Positions 44,168-54,358 of a DNA stretch of 64,000 nt are shown in pieces (position 1 is the first letter of the stretch; each line of letters begins with the position of its first letter). The position numbers and the translations under genes were made by a program. The DNA is from Clostridium sp. K13 (GTDB lineage: Bacteria > Bacillota > Clostridia > Clostridiales > Clostridiaceae), in contig NZ_JAASHM010000004.1 in assembly GCF_019734195.1 (NCBI RefSeq), positions 62,001-126,000 of the forward strand. The letters run 5' to 3'. Below the pieces are notes generated by a model, which did not search any database, had not been told where the DNA came from, and worked only from the letters and a program-made list of their open reading frames with translations.

Positions 44168-45331
44168 CTACCAACCTACTAACGCTTTTAAATATTCTGC
44201 ACTCTTATAAGACATGTTCTTAATTTCTGGAATTCTATTCTTTAGTGTTGCTTTTATTGACTCCTCATCTCTTAATAATTCATCAAAACCTTTAGTTAAC
44301 TTTTCAGTATTAGATATATCATTAATTCCTAAAACAAGCTTTTCTTCTCCAAATAGGTCCTTAGCAATTCCTCTTGATTTAATACTATATCCTAGTACCA
44401 TTGTTGGAACACAAGTTGAGTAAGCTGCTATAGTAGCATGAGTTCTAGCTCCTATAAAAAATCTCATTCTTGCAATATATCCCTTATATTGAATTGCAGT
44501 TAAATTATTAGGTAATAAAATAACTCTATTAGTATTTTTAAACTGATCATATAACTTCTTTAAAAGCTCTGAATCGTCATTTCCTTTATCTATAACATGT
44601 GGTGTTAATGCTATTACTGATTCTGTAGTTTTTAATATATATTTAATTAAATTTATAGTAGCTTCCATAGCTTTAGGATTTCTTTCTAACACTAAAGGAC
44701 TGAAATTTAACCCTACTGTATCACCTTGCTTCCACCCCTTTGGTAATGGTAATTCCTCTTTAACCATTGTAAATGCTGGATCTGCAACTAGTCTCACATT
44801 ATTTAATCCATTTGAAGTTAAAGCTTCATATGTTAAAGTTTCTCTTGCTAAAATTAAATCAAATGTTTTTAAATCTTCTAGTTTTCTTTCTGACATGTCT
44901 TCCTCACCAATAGAACATCCCCAGAGAACTAATTTTTTACCCTTCTTTTTAATATTTTTATCTATTACATATAACCAATCCTGTTCTCCATAACAATAAT
45001 TATCTCCACCTATTGAAAGACATACATCTACATCATCAATTTTATTCACAATTTTCTTATACATTTCTGTAAGTGCAAAATCTTCTTTTTTCTTGAATTT
45101 TAATTCCATAAACATTCTTACCTTATCTGAAAAAGAAGGATTAAGCTCTATCGGCGATGCATCAAAAAAATAATCTACATTATTAATAATCTTATCTGTT
45201 TCTGGTCTTCCTGATGCTAATTCAATATATGAATTATTTATAGAATCCTTAATTATTTTACTACTTGACCTAACTATTGCTTCACATCCTCTATTTAAAC
45301 TTCCATTATGTGCAAACATCATTATTTTCAT
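44168..45331 (-). CDS. Polysaccharide pyruvyl transferase family protein
   Basis: A 387-residue PS_pyruv_trans-type enzyme: MKIMMFAHNGSLNRGCEAIV, VCLSIGGDNYCYGEQDWLYV, LWGCSIGEED, TLTYEALTSNGLNNVRLVAD, RMRFFIGARTHATIAAYSTC. The family adds pyruvate ketals from PEP to sugars, giving an acidic polymer (EpsO/CsaB relatives). Start is ATG 45331, eight bases after GGAGG. Confidence 0.87.
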   Translation of the reverse strand: MKIMMFAHNGSLNRGCEAIVRSSSKIIKDSINNSYIELASGRPETDKIINNVDYFFDASPIELNPSFSDKVRMFMELKFKKKEDFALTEMYKKIVNKIDDVDVCLSIGGDNYCYGEQDWLYVIDKNIKKKGKKLVLWGCSIGEEDMSERKLEDLKTFDLILARETLTYEALTSNGLNNVRLVADPAFTMVKEELPLPKGWKQGDTVGLNFSPLVLERNPKAMEATINLIKYILKTTESVIALTPHVIDKGNDDSELLKKLYDQFKNTNRVILLPNNLTAIQYKGYIARMRFFIGARTHATIAAYSTCVPTMVLGYSIKSRGIAKDLFGEEKLVLGINDISNTEKLTKGFDELLRDEESIKATLKNRIPEIKNMSYKSAEYLKALVGW

Positions 45332-45345
45332 TATAAAATCCTCCA

Positions 45346-46377
45346 TTACCCATTTCTTAATCTACTGTATAAAGTTAATGCATAAATACCAAAAGTATTT
45401 CTTTTTTTTATATTATCAATTATTTTCTTTTCATATCTTCCCTTGTTATAACTTATTTCGTTATAATACTTATTTATAGCCTTACAAACCTCTTGATTAT
45501 TTATCATATTTTTTATATATCTATATCTATCCTTTAACTTATTGCTATCATTAGGAACAAAATAAATATATGTTAAAGCAATTACTGTATTTAAAAACTT
45601 TATTGCTTTTAGTTTTTCTATTTCTTCTTCCTTAATTGGCCATTTCTCATACTCTTTTGGCTTGTTCTTATATACACTTAAAGCTCTTTTAAAATAATCC
45701 TTTTTTATTACATTTCTAGTTGCGCTTCCTTCAACTTCCCTATAATAATATCCACATGAATCTAAATAATAAGCCTTATCTGCATATGTAGTTGCCGCCA
45801 CATTAAAAGCTCCATCTTCTCCTAGATCTACCCCTACTGGAAACATAATGTTATTCTTTTTTATTAAATTATTATTAAATATCTTATTGCATACTGAATT
45901 TAAACTATCTTCTTTTATAAAAAATGGATATATTTTCTCTTCTATATATCTTTTATCTAAAATCTTATTTCTTTCAAATGGTAGATTTAACTTATTTTCA
46001 TTACCGTTTACTTCAGATTTCCAATTACATATTACTATTTCACATAAATTTGATTTTGCTGTATTATATAATTTTTCATAATAATCAAGCTCTACATAAT
46101 CATCACCATCAACAAACCCTATATATTCTCCCACTGCATTTTTTAATCCAGTATTTCTTGCAACGCTTACTCCACTATTTTTTTGATTTATAAGCTTAAT
46201 CCTATTATCATTTTTAGCATATTCTTCAATTATCTCTTTACTTTTATCACTTGATCCATCATTAACAAAAATAAATTCACATTCTCTTAAAGTTTGATTA
46301 ATTAAACTTTCTATACATTCCCCAATATATTTTTCACAATTATAAACTGGAATAATAACTGATACCTTTACACTCAT
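45346..46377 (-). CDS. Glycosyltransferase family 2
   Basis: A 343-residue GT-A enzyme: VSVIIPVYNCEKYIGECIES, FIFVNDGSSDKSKEII, QKNSGVSVARNTGLKNAVGE, YIGFVDGDDYVE (DxD site), then FPVGVDLGEDGAFNVAATTY typical of the C-terminal region of capsule GT2 enzymes. The intact counterpart of the broken gene at 40516. RBS GAGGAAG. Confidence 0.87.
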   Translation of the reverse strand: MSVKVSVIIPVYNCEKYIGECIESLINQTLRECEFIFVNDGSSDKSKEIIEEYAKNDNRIKLINQKNSGVSVARNTGLKNAVGEYIGFVDGDDYVELDYYEKLYNTAKSNLCEIVICNWKSEVNGNENKLNLPFERNKILDKRYIEEKIYPFFIKEDSLNSVCNKIFNNNLIKKNNIMFPVGVDLGEDGAFNVAATTYADKAYYLDSCGYYYREVEGSATRNVIKKDYFKRALSVYKNKPKEYEKWPIKEEEIEKLKAIKFLNTVIALTYIYFVPNDSNKLKDRYRYIKNMINNQEVCKAINKYYNEISYNKGRYEKKIIDNIKKRNTFGIYALTLYSRLRNG

Positions 46378-46390
46378 AAATGCTTCCTCA

Positions 46391-47584
46391 TTATCTATAT
46401 AAACTATATAATTTTTCTAATTCAAAACTGTTAGAATAATCACTACTTTTACAATTGTCTTCTAGTATTTTTAATTTATTTTTATTATTAAATAAATCTT
46501 CTATTCCCTTTGCTATTCCCTCAACACTTAATTCACAAATTAATCCATCATATCCATTCTTAACTTGACTTTTAGCTGTTGGATAATTTGTTATTAATAC
46601 AGGTTTATTTAATATTTGGGCTTCAGTAACTGTAACTGCTTTTCCTTCATATCTAGAAGGTTGTACATATAAATCACATTTCTTCATATAGGGGTATGGA
46701 TTTGTTTTCTTTCCTAATAAAATAAAACTATTTTCTAAATTATTATCTTTTATTAGTTTTTTTATATTATCCTCATCCCCACCATATCCAACTACATTCC
46801 ATTTAATATTAGTTAAACCCTTATCATGTAATAACTTCAATGCTTTTACAGCATTATCTATTCCTTTAGCTGGTGAGAATCTGGCTACAGACAATAAATT
46901 AAAGTTATTATTTTCACTATTAAAATCACTTATTTTCTCATTAGCCATCTTATTAATAAAATCTACTGCCGTTATATTTTCAAGAACTTTCAATTTATTC
47001 AACAAACTGGGATATTTACTTAAAAAAGAGTTTTTACATTCTTCAGATACGGCAAATATATAATCATATTTATCCCACATTTCTAAATCTATATCTATAT
47101 CAGTTTCAAGTTTAGAATAATCTGTATGTATCCATGCAACCTTTACTTTAGCATTAACCTTTTCTGCTACAAAGTAATGTGGCCAGAGATAACTTATGGC
47201 AATATCGTAATTCTTACTTAATTTAGGTAAAAATTTAATTGCATATTTCCACATTAATTGCATTTGAACATATGAACTTTCATTTAATCCTAATCTTTTA
47301 GAAACCTTATTGCAATTTTGTCTTGCAAGTAATCTAGTAATTCCTAAAGTTAATTGTCCTTCTTTAAATGTCTGTCCTATTGACTTTCTAAAGGTAGAAT
47401 ATTTTTTATTTTCACTTAATAAATTAGCCTTTTTATTAATTAAATTCATAAAATCCCCAGTATGACTATATAACATTAAGTCAACATTATTATTATCATA
47501 ATCAAAACTGTCTAACATACTTATTAGACTTCTTTCTACTCCGCCTATCTCCATATCAAAGGATGCAATTAACACGTCTTTCAT
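46391..47584 (-). CDS. Glycosyltransferase family 4 (paralogue 3)
   Basis: A 397-residue GT-B enzyme: IASFDMEIGGVERSLISMLD, VAWIHTDYSKLETDI, SVARFSPAKGIDNAVKAL, VVGYGGDEDNIKK, KCDLYVQPSRYEGKAVTVTE. Third of three related GT4 genes in this operon. RBS AAAGAGGT. Confidence 0.86.
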   Translation of the reverse strand: MKDVLIASFDMEIGGVERSLISMLDSFDYDNNNVDLMLYSHTGDFMNLINKKANLLSENKKYSTFRKSIGQTFKEGQLTLGITRLLARQNCNKVSKRLGLNESSYVQMQLMWKYAIKFLPKLSKNYDIAISYLWPHYFVAEKVNAKVKVAWIHTDYSKLETDIDIDLEMWDKYDYIFAVSEECKNSFLSKYPSLLNKLKVLENITAVDFINKMANEKISDFNSENNNFNLLSVARFSPAKGIDNAVKALKLLHDKGLTNIKWNVVGYGGDEDNIKKLIKDNNLENSFILLGKKTNPYPYMKKCDLYVQPSRYEGKAVTVTEAQILNKPVLITNYPTAKSQVKNGYDGLICELSVEGIAKGIEDLFNNKNKLKILEDNCKSSDYSNSFELEKLYSLYR

Positions 47585-47602
47585 AAATTTTTACCTCTTT
47601 TA

Positions 47603-48196
47603 CTACTTATATTGAATCAAACTCTTTTCTCTCTTATCTACAAATACCGTATTAGCTGGAATATCTCCCTTTACAATACTTCCTGCTGCAATAACAGCAT
47701 TATCACCAATTACCGTGTTTCTTAAAATAACTGAATTAGCACCAATCCAAACATTTTTTCCTATAATAACTTGTCCAGTTAACATTCTTCCATTGCCAGT
47801 TTTTCTAAAATTATGATCATTATCATTTATAGAAACTCCTGGTCCAATCTTTGTGTATTCTCCAATTTCAATTCTATCTATACAATTTATACTGCAATTA
47901 TCATTAATAAAAACCTTATCTCCTATAATTAACTTTCCACTATAATCAATTCTTATGGTTGTATTTCTTCTAATAAAAACAAATGACTTTATTATTATTT
48001 TGCAGTTTTTACTAAATATATCCATTTTACTTCTGCTCTGAATAAAGAATATAGAACTTTTTATATTCTTAAAATAAAAAATTTTATATCTTAATCCTCT
48101 TAATACTGAAATAAAATTTGAAAAATACATTACCAAAGCATGATAAAATCCTCTTGTTTTACACTCATTTTTTAATACACTAAATATTTTATTCAT
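47603..48196 (-). CDS. Hexapeptide-repeat acetyltransferase
   Basis: A 197-residue enzyme. About 60 basic/hydrophobic N-terminal residues precede a left-handed beta-helix: LIIGDKVFINDNCSINCIDR, GPGVSINDNDHNFRK (likely catalytic His), VWIGANSVILRNTVIGDNAV, IAAGSIVKGDIPANTVF. It O-acetylates a repeat-unit sugar. Second of three such acetyltransferases in the operon. Confidence 0.83.
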   Translation of the reverse strand: MNKIFSVLKNECKTRGFYHALVMYFSNFISVLRGLRYKIFYFKNIKSSIFFIQSRSKMDIFSKNCKIIIKSFVFIRRNTTIRIDYSGKLIIGDKVFINDNCSINCIDRIEIGEYTKIGPGVSINDNDHNFRKTGNGRMLTGQVIIGKNVWIGANSVILRNTVIGDNAVIAAGSIVKGDIPANTVFVDKREKSLIQYK

Positions 48197-48206
48197 ATCT
48201 CTATCC

Positions 48207-48944
48207 CTAACTTTTATTTGCTATTTCTCTAATCTTAGCTAAACTTTGTCCTCCAATAACAGTTGATATTACTTTTTTCATTGAAGTTTTTATTCTAGTA
48301 CTCATTGGCAACCAGCTCTTATAATAATGATGTATTGCATAAGTATTGCTACTATCTTTCATATAACAGTTTATATAATCATATGGTGAAAAATAATCTT
48401 GTGGATAAAATGTTGCTATACCTTCTATTTTTTGATATCTTCCATCTAATTTAATACCTAATGACTTAACTAGTTTACTTACTACCGCAACATTTGTTAA
48501 TGTATCTATGGTTCCATCTTCTTTTACAAACCTTTTACCGTTATATGAATCTAAAAATTGTTTTATTAATTTATTTCCCTTACATGCACCAATTGTACTA
48601 GTTGCTATAAAATTTTTTTCTTCAAATCCCCATATTGAATCATTATTTAATAAATTATTAAAACTTTTTTTTACTTCAACATCTGTGTCTAAATATATTC
48701 CTCCATAATTATAAAGTGCATATACTCTAACGTAATCACTTACAAATGCAAATTTTCCCTTATCATAAGCTTCTTTTACAAATCTATTGCTATTTATATC
48801 AAAAGTATTTTCATTCCATTCTATTAATTCATAATCACTAAGATTTTTTTTCCATGAATCTATACATTTTTTAACTATTATTGGTTTTTCTTTTCCTCCA
48901 AACCAACAATAATGTATTATTTTAGGTATTTTATTGTTGTTCAC
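48207..48944 (-). CDS. Glycosyltransferase family 32-like (DXD) capsule enzyme
   Basis: A 245-residue enzyme: IPKIIHYCWFGGKEKP, FAFVSDYVRVYALYNYGGIY, LDTDVEVKKS (DXD site), VNCYM...IHHYYKSW at the C-terminus. Typical of capsule-locus mannosyl/galactosyl transferases. Start is GTG 48944 with GAGGTGA upstream. Confidence 0.86.
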   Translation of the reverse strand: MNNNKIPKIIHYCWFGGKEKPIIVKKCIDSWKKNLSDYELIEWNENTFDINSNRFVKEAYDKGKFAFVSDYVRVYALYNYGGIYLDTDVEVKKSFNNLLNNDSIWGFEEKNFIATSTIGACKGNKLIKQFLDSYNGKRFVKEDGTIDTLTNVAVVSKLVKSLGIKLDGRYQKIEGIATFYPQDYFSPYDYINCYMKDSSNTYAIHHYYKSWLPMSTRIKTSMKKVISTVIGGQSLAKIREIANKS

Positions 48945-48958
48945 CTTTATTATTCACC

Positions 48959-50032
48959 TCACTGAGTACCATCATATAAAATTTTATTAATATCTAAATA
49001 TTTACTTTTATATTGCATATCATATCCTATTACTTGTTCATAATAAAAGAAAATAAAATAACACAACATAAATCCAAAATATAATAATCTCTTTTCTTTT
49101 CCATGAAAACAATTTTTTATAATATATGGAATTAAAACAAAGTTATATAATTGAAAATATATTGTAAATCTATTAAATATCCAATTATACATACCAAAAG
49201 TTACAAATATTAAATTTATTAGAGCCATATTCACAAATATATTACTCTTTGGCCATTTTTCCTTTAATTCTTCTCTCTTTAAGAAGGCTAATACTACAGG
49301 TACAGCATTAACTATTACTCTCATAAAGCTTGATCCCCCCATATCAGAATGATCAGCATAATATCCATAATTAGTATCTTCTAAAGCACCCATTAATGCT
49401 GGAAATAATGTTGAAAATCCCATAAATCCAATTGAACTTACTATAATTACAGTAAGTGTAGTTTTAGACCATGCCTCTGATTTTACTATGAAATAAACCG
49501 GTATTAATATCAAAACTGACTGATGAAATGGAGAAGCTAAAATAACTAACAAAATAAATAACTTTGTATTTCCTTTTTCTATTACTCTTGTAAATGTAAA
49601 TACTACTGAAGCTAACATACTTTGTCTTATACCATTCATTGTTGTAGTAAAATATCCTGATGTTATATACATATATATTTCTAACTCTAAACAGCTACAA
49701 TAATGATATAAATTAAAAACATTAAAACCTACTGTTATTAATGAGGTCATAACTAATAAAAATTGTGGATCAGTATTTATTGTATATAACCAATATTGAA
49801 ATAATGAGAATCCCCAATCCCCTTCTGTACTAAATTTATAATTATTTAGTAATGAGTAACTATGTTTATATTGAAAAGTATCTCCTATATCATTTCTAAA
49901 AGCTGAAATTAAAAACAGTATAAGAAATATTAAAAATGCATAAAAAATTGATAATATTTTTTTATCCTTTGATATTCTACTGATATAACCTGACATATAT
50001 GTAGATACTAATGCAAAATAAAATGCTCCCAT
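48959..50032 (-). CDS. EpsG-like polysaccharide polymerase (Wzy function)
   Basis: A 357-residue protein with about ten transmembrane helices. FLISAFRNDIGDTFQYKHSY, TEGDWGFSLFQYWLYTINTD and NGIRQSMLASVVFTF match the EpsG family, which polymerises lipid-linked repeats outside the membrane. It is the only clear polymerase in the locus. RBS GAGGTGA. Confidence 0.85.
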   Translation of the reverse strand: MGAFYFALVSTYMSGYISRISKDKKILSIFYAFLIFLILFLISAFRNDIGDTFQYKHSYSLLNNYKFSTEGDWGFSLFQYWLYTINTDPQFLLVMTSLITVGFNVFNLYHYCSCLELEIYMYITSGYFTTTMNGIRQSMLASVVFTFTRVIEKGNTKLFILLVILASPFHQSVLILIPVYFIVKSEAWSKTTLTVIIVSSIGFMGFSTLFPALMGALEDTNYGYYADHSDMGGSSFMRVIVNAVPVVLAFLKREELKEKWPKSNIFVNMALINLIFVTFGMYNWIFNRFTIYFQLYNFVLIPYIIKNCFHGKEKRLLYFGFMLCYFIFFYYEQVIGYDMQYKSKYLDINKILYDGTQ

Positions 50033-50059
50033 TATTTCACCTCTTTTTCTGCTCTTATC

Positions 50060-50938
50060 TTATGATGTTTTTTTCATAATATATTTATATAAAACAAAAC
50101 CTAAAGGAACAGCTAAAATAGTATTTATTTTGCTTGGGCTCTCCTTTATAAAATTCTTATTTTTACTTATTAAATTACTAGAAACATAATGGATACATTC
50201 CTTAAACTTAAATAATGGTTTTGCCTTTGGATTATTCAAATTATGAATTCTCAAAAAAGCAAATCCCTTTGGATTTCTTCTATATTGCTTAAGCATATTC
50301 ATAGAAGATCCATCTTCCATATACTCAACTATACAAACTACTTCATTCATTAAGGCAAGTTCATACTTTCTATCAATCATCGTATACTTATAACTTAAGC
50401 TAACATATTTTTCACCTTCAAATATTGGATAAGGATATTCCCTTGTTAATTCACTTCTATAAATAAGCTTTTTATCTCCTTTTAACTTATGCTTATAATG
50501 AATATCAAATAAAGTAGAAGTCTTAAGTGTTTCTGGAAATTTATCACCTATAACTTGTCCATTTTCATAGGCATCTAATGCTGCAATTCCAGCTATATTA
50601 TCCGAGCCATACTTATCCCAAAAAATTAATATCTTTTCCACTGCATCGTTAGGCATATAATCATCAGAATCTATACATGTATTAAGTTCTGTATCAATTA
50701 ATTTATAAGCTGTATTATGTGCTCCATGCATTCCTTGATTCTTTTGATATTTATATCTAATCTCAATTTTATTTTCTTTAATCCAACTACTTACTAACTC
50801 TTTAGTATTATCAGTAGAACCATCATCAATTATTAACCATACAAAATCTTTAACTGTCTGATTTTTTAAACTTTCATAACATTTATTTAATACATATGCT
50901 CTATTATATGTAGGTGTAAATACAGTTAATTTCTTCAT
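50060..50938 (-). CDS. Glycosyltransferase family 2
   Basis: A 292-residue GT-A enzyme: LTVFTPTYNRAYVLNKCYES, FVWLIIDDGSTDNTKELV, QKNQGMHGAHNTAYKLI, TCIDSDDYMPND (DxD). Related to the enzyme at 39521. RBS AGAGGA. Confidence 0.87.
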   Translation of the reverse strand: MKKLTVFTPTYNRAYVLNKCYESLKNQTVKDFVWLIIDDGSTDNTKELVSSWIKENKIEIRYKYQKNQGMHGAHNTAYKLIDTELNTCIDSDDYMPNDAVEKILIFWDKYGSDNIAGIAALDAYENGQVIGDKFPETLKTSTLFDIHYKHKLKGDKKLIYRSELTREYPYPIFEGEKYVSLSYKYTMIDRKYELALMNEVVCIVEYMEDGSSMNMLKQYRRNPKGFAFLRIHNLNNPKAKPLFKFKECIHYVSSNLISKNKNFIKESPSKINTILAVPLGFVLYKYIMKKTS

Positions 50939-50958
50939 AAATAAATCCTCTCACTATT

Positions 50959-52047
50959 TTAATCGTTTAATTTCTCAAAACAAATTTTTAAAGAATTAAA
51001 TACAAGTTTATCTGGCTTAACATAATTCATATAGTAAATATGATTATTTTTCATCATTTCATATCTCTTATTTTTATTATTTAATAATGAATATATATTA
51101 TTAATACATTGATCAACATTATTGAATTCTAAATAATTTTTATTTTTTTTGAAATTTCCAGGTAATTCATATTGTAATTTCTCTGATACTATAGCCTTTG
51201 ATGCAGCAACATATTCACCAAATTTCCACCCAATAGAATCATGTAAGCCTGTTGTTGCTATACATATATCGCTTTCTTTCATCAGATTTAAATATCCATC
51301 TCTATTAGTAATTTTTTTATTATTAACTACTATCTCTTTATAATTTTCATTTGAATAATTACTTGGAGTTATACCTCCATTGAAATACCTTCCAAACTCT
51401 TTCTGGCAAGCCTTTATACATTCTACTCTTACTTTATTTATTTCAATTCTTTCCTCAATTTTTTCCCTTGGCAATTTGCTTAATTCCACTCCATTTGGAT
51501 CCCATAATCTTGCAAAGAATAGTATTTTAGGCTCATTATTTAATTTAGGTTTGTTCTCAAAATTTTCTATTAAATATTTATTATTATAATATTGAGAAAA
51601 AGGTACTCTTCTTATAAATTTCTTTATTTTTTCATTTTTAGGGTCACTTTTGTATGCTTTATGAGCCATATTTCCTTTTATAGTAGTCATATAATTTAAT
51701 CCCAAAGGATTAATCTTATATCCATTGAGCAAATTCACATTATATTTTTCACTATAGCTCCTTTTAAAACAAATATCGTATTTATTTAGTATTGAGTCCA
51801 TAAATTCAATATAACTTTCCCCACATTCTACCAAATTATCGTATCCATCATTAACGTCATATAATACCTTAAACTTATTATCTATCTCTAATTCCACCAT
51901 ATTATAAGGTAATGAAACCCTTGATTCCTCTAACTTTAAATCTATAATCCCTTTTTTACCTAAAATCATAAATCCAGCTATTATTTGATATAAATGTAAT
52001 GGAACTTGTGATACTCTTAAAATACAAGTTGGCTTACTATCAATCAT
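50959..52047 (-). CDS. Glycosyltransferase-like protein of uncertain family
   Basis: A 362-residue cytoplasmic protein. The C-terminal part (PKILFFARLWDPNGVELSKL, SDICIATTGLHDSIGWKFGE, YVAASKAIVSEKLQYELPG, NYLEFNNVDQCINNIYSLL) looks like the donor half of a GT-B enzyme, with W-K-F-G-E-Y in the place of the usual Glu motif. The N-terminal half was not recognised. Its place between GT2 and GT4 genes supports a transferase role. RBS AAGGAGAA. Confidence 0.6.
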   Translation of the reverse strand: MIDSKPTCILRVSQVPLHLYQIIAGFMILGKKGIIDLKLEESRVSLPYNMVELEIDNKFKVLYDVNDGYDNLVECGESYIEFMDSILNKYDICFKRSYSEKYNVNLLNGYKINPLGLNYMTTIKGNMAHKAYKSDPKNEKIKKFIRRVPFSQYYNNKYLIENFENKPKLNNEPKILFFARLWDPNGVELSKLPREKIEERIEINKVRVECIKACQKEFGRYFNGGITPSNYSNENYKEIVVNNKKITNRDGYLNLMKESDICIATTGLHDSIGWKFGEYVAASKAIVSEKLQYELPGNFKKNKNYLEFNNVDQCINNIYSLLNNKNKRYEMMKNNHIYYMNYVKPDKLVFNSLKICFEKLND

Positions 52048-52057
52048 GCTATTCTCC

Positions 52058-53170
52058 TTATATTGCTTGTTCTATTTTTAAATATCTACTTTCAATTTTA
52101 TTAACATAAGACTGAATATTAAAATTACTCTCTATAAAGTTAAAAGCACTTTCACCTAATTCTGTTGATAAGTTTTCATTATTTTTTAGTCTTATAAGTT
52201 CATTAATAAATTTATCGTAATCTTCTGAATTAACTAAAATCCCAGTATCATTATTAATAACCTCGCTTATACTACCTACATTCATACTAACGATAGGCTT
52301 TTTAAACGCCATTGCTTCTAGCAATACCATAGGCAAACCTTCATATAATGATGGTAAAAAGAAAATATCTATAATTGGATAAAAACTTTTTATATTTTCT
52401 TGAAATCCAGTTAAAATAAATAAATCTTCTAAGTTTAATTTTTTAATTAAAGCTTTTATTTCATCCTCTTGAGAACCGTTACCAACTAAAAGAATTATTG
52501 CATCATCAAACTTTTCCTTATGTTTTGACAACTCATTTATAAAAGGAATAATTCCCTTTTGCTCATCTAATCTTCCTACAAAACCTAATACCTTTTTATT
52601 AGAAGGTATTTTATATTTTGTTACTACTTTCTCTACATCATTTTCATCAACATTAGTTATATATTTTATATCCATTGCATTAGATAATGTTAAGTTCTTA
52701 TTTTCTTTAAAATAGTCTGTATTTTTCTTATAAAAATCTGTTACAATCTTTCCACATGTAATATTAAAATCATATTTATTTCTTAAATACTTATCTATTC
52801 TCTTATTAACTCCATTACCTTTTAAAAATGGATAACAATTATGAATATGAGACACTATCTTCACATCCGCTTTGAAAAGTCTCTTTGCAAGATATGAAAT
52901 TAAAGATGCAGTATTATCATGTGCATGTACAATTTTAACTTTTTCACTTTTTATAATTTTACTTAACTCAAATGCATTAGCTAATATTTTTTTATTTGAA
53001 AATTTTATATTGTAACTATTTATTTGATTTTCTTTAAATACATTAGAAAGCTCTTCTCCACCACAAACAACTATAGGTTCGTAATTCTTAAGATTTTTAC
53101 ATAATAATAATGCCATTCTTTCTGCACCACTCATTTTATTCATTGGTAATACATGCAATACCTTATTCAT
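52058..53170 (-). CDS. Glycosyltransferase family 4
   Basis: A 370-residue GT-B enzyme: VLHVLPMNKMSGAERMALLL, VHAHDNTASLISYLAKRLF, LGFVGRLDEQKGIIPFINEL, DIFFLPSLYEGLPMVLLEAM (E-x7-E site), GSISEVINNDTGILV. Start is ATG 53170; the GTG five codons earlier lies within the RBS AAGGAGTG. Confidence 0.86.
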   Translation of the reverse strand: MNKVLHVLPMNKMSGAERMALLLCKNLKNYEPIVVCGGEELSNVFKENQINSYNIKFSNKKILANAFELSKIIKSEKVKIVHAHDNTASLISYLAKRLFKADVKIVSHIHNCYPFLKGNGVNKRIDKYLRNKYDFNITCGKIVTDFYKKNTDYFKENKNLTLSNAMDIKYITNVDENDVEKVVTKYKIPSNKKVLGFVGRLDEQKGIIPFINELSKHKEKFDDAIILLVGNGSQEDEIKALIKKLNLEDLFILTGFQENIKSFYPIIDIFFLPSLYEGLPMVLLEAMAFKKPIVSMNVGSISEVINNDTGILVNSEDYDKFINELIRLKNNENLSTELGESAFNFIESNFNIQSYVNKIESRYLKIEQAI

Positions 53171-53191
53171 AATAGTTTTTCGCACTCCTTA

Positions 53192-54355
53192 TCAATTAAC
53201 TCTATTACTAACATAAGAGGACATTCCCTTCTCATAATTAATTTCAAGTTCAATACTTTCATAAATCTTAAGCAATTCACTATTTACACTTTCAATATCA
53301 TATTTTTTAATCTCATTAGATACATTGAATTCTCTATCCCTTGAAAGGTAATACTTTTCTATAGCTTTAGCTGTTTCTTCATAATCACCAACATTAACTA
53401 AAGTTCCTACAGTTTCATTACAAATAAGATCCCTACAACCCCTAATATTTGTTGCAATTACTTTCCTACCAGAAGCCATAAACTCCATAATATTTCGAGG
53501 TAATCCTTCTCTATAAGACATCAATATACCAATATCTGATATATTTATTAATTTATTTACATCCTGTCTATATCCTAACATAAATATATTATTTTGTAAA
53601 TTTCTTGAAATTATCTGTTGTTCTAAATCTTCTCTCATATCTCCATCACCAATACAAAAAACCTTTATATTAGAATATTGCTTTTTCAATGTATCAATAG
53701 CGTTAATTAACTGTATATGATTTTTATTTTTATTAAGTTCTGCAATCATTAAAACTATAAAATCATTATCTGTTATTCCAAGCTCTTTCTTTTTCTCTAA
53801 AATTTCATCATTACTTAATTTTTTATATTTACTTAAATCAAGCCCAACTCCATTAAGTAAATAAGAAATTCTAGGTTTAAGCTTTTCCTTAGTTATTTCA
53901 TAATCTTCTTTATTTATATTAATAATTACATCAGTTAACTTTGCCATAATTTTTTCTATTGGATAATATACTAACCAAGCTAACTTAGAACCGCCTTTTA
54001 AGAAATGATATCCATGAGCAGTATATATTGTTTTTAAATTAGGATAACTTAGTTTTAATAATCTTCCGTAAATAGCTGCTATTGGTGTATGAACATGAAC
54101 AATATCATAATTATTTATTTTTTGAATTTCTCTTAACCTCATAAAAGCTTTTAAGTTATTAACTTTTAATGGACTTCTTGAAAATGGGATACCAAATATC
54201 CTTACCCCTTTATTTAATAATATTTTATTAATATTTTGATCATTAGCACATGCACAATCTACCTGATATCCATTATCTAAAAGCATCTCAATATGAGGTA
54301 TTAAAAATGCATTTATAGTCCTACTTAATGTTGTTATATACAATATTTTTTTCAT
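53192..54355 (-). CDS. EpsD-like glycosyltransferase family 4
   Basis: A 387-residue GT-B enzyme: ILYITTLSRTINAFLIPHIE, YDIVHVHTPIAAIYGRLLKL, TIYTAHGYHFLKGG, ISDIGILMSYREGLPRNIME. This matches the EpsD type that probably adds the second sugar to bacillosamine-like diphosphoundecaprenol. It starts 4 bp after the PglD-like gene ends. RBS GAGGT. Confidence 0.87.
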   Translation of the reverse strand: MKKILYITTLSRTINAFLIPHIEMLLDNGYQVDCACANDQNINKILLNKGVRIFGIPFSRSPLKVNNLKAFMRLREIQKINNYDIVHVHTPIAAIYGRLLKLSYPNLKTIYTAHGYHFLKGGSKLAWLVYYPIEKIMAKLTDVIININKEDYEITKEKLKPRISYLLNGVGLDLSKYKKLSNDEILEKKKELGITDNDFIVLMIAELNKNKNHIQLINAIDTLKKQYSNIKVFCIGDGDMREDLEQQIISRNLQNNIFMLGYRQDVNKLINISDIGILMSYREGLPRNIMEFMASGRKVIATNIRGCRDLICNETVGTLVNVGDYEETAKAIEKYYLSRDREFNVSNEIKKYDIESVNSELLKIYESIELEINYEKGMSSYVSNRVN

Positions 54356-54358
54356 ATA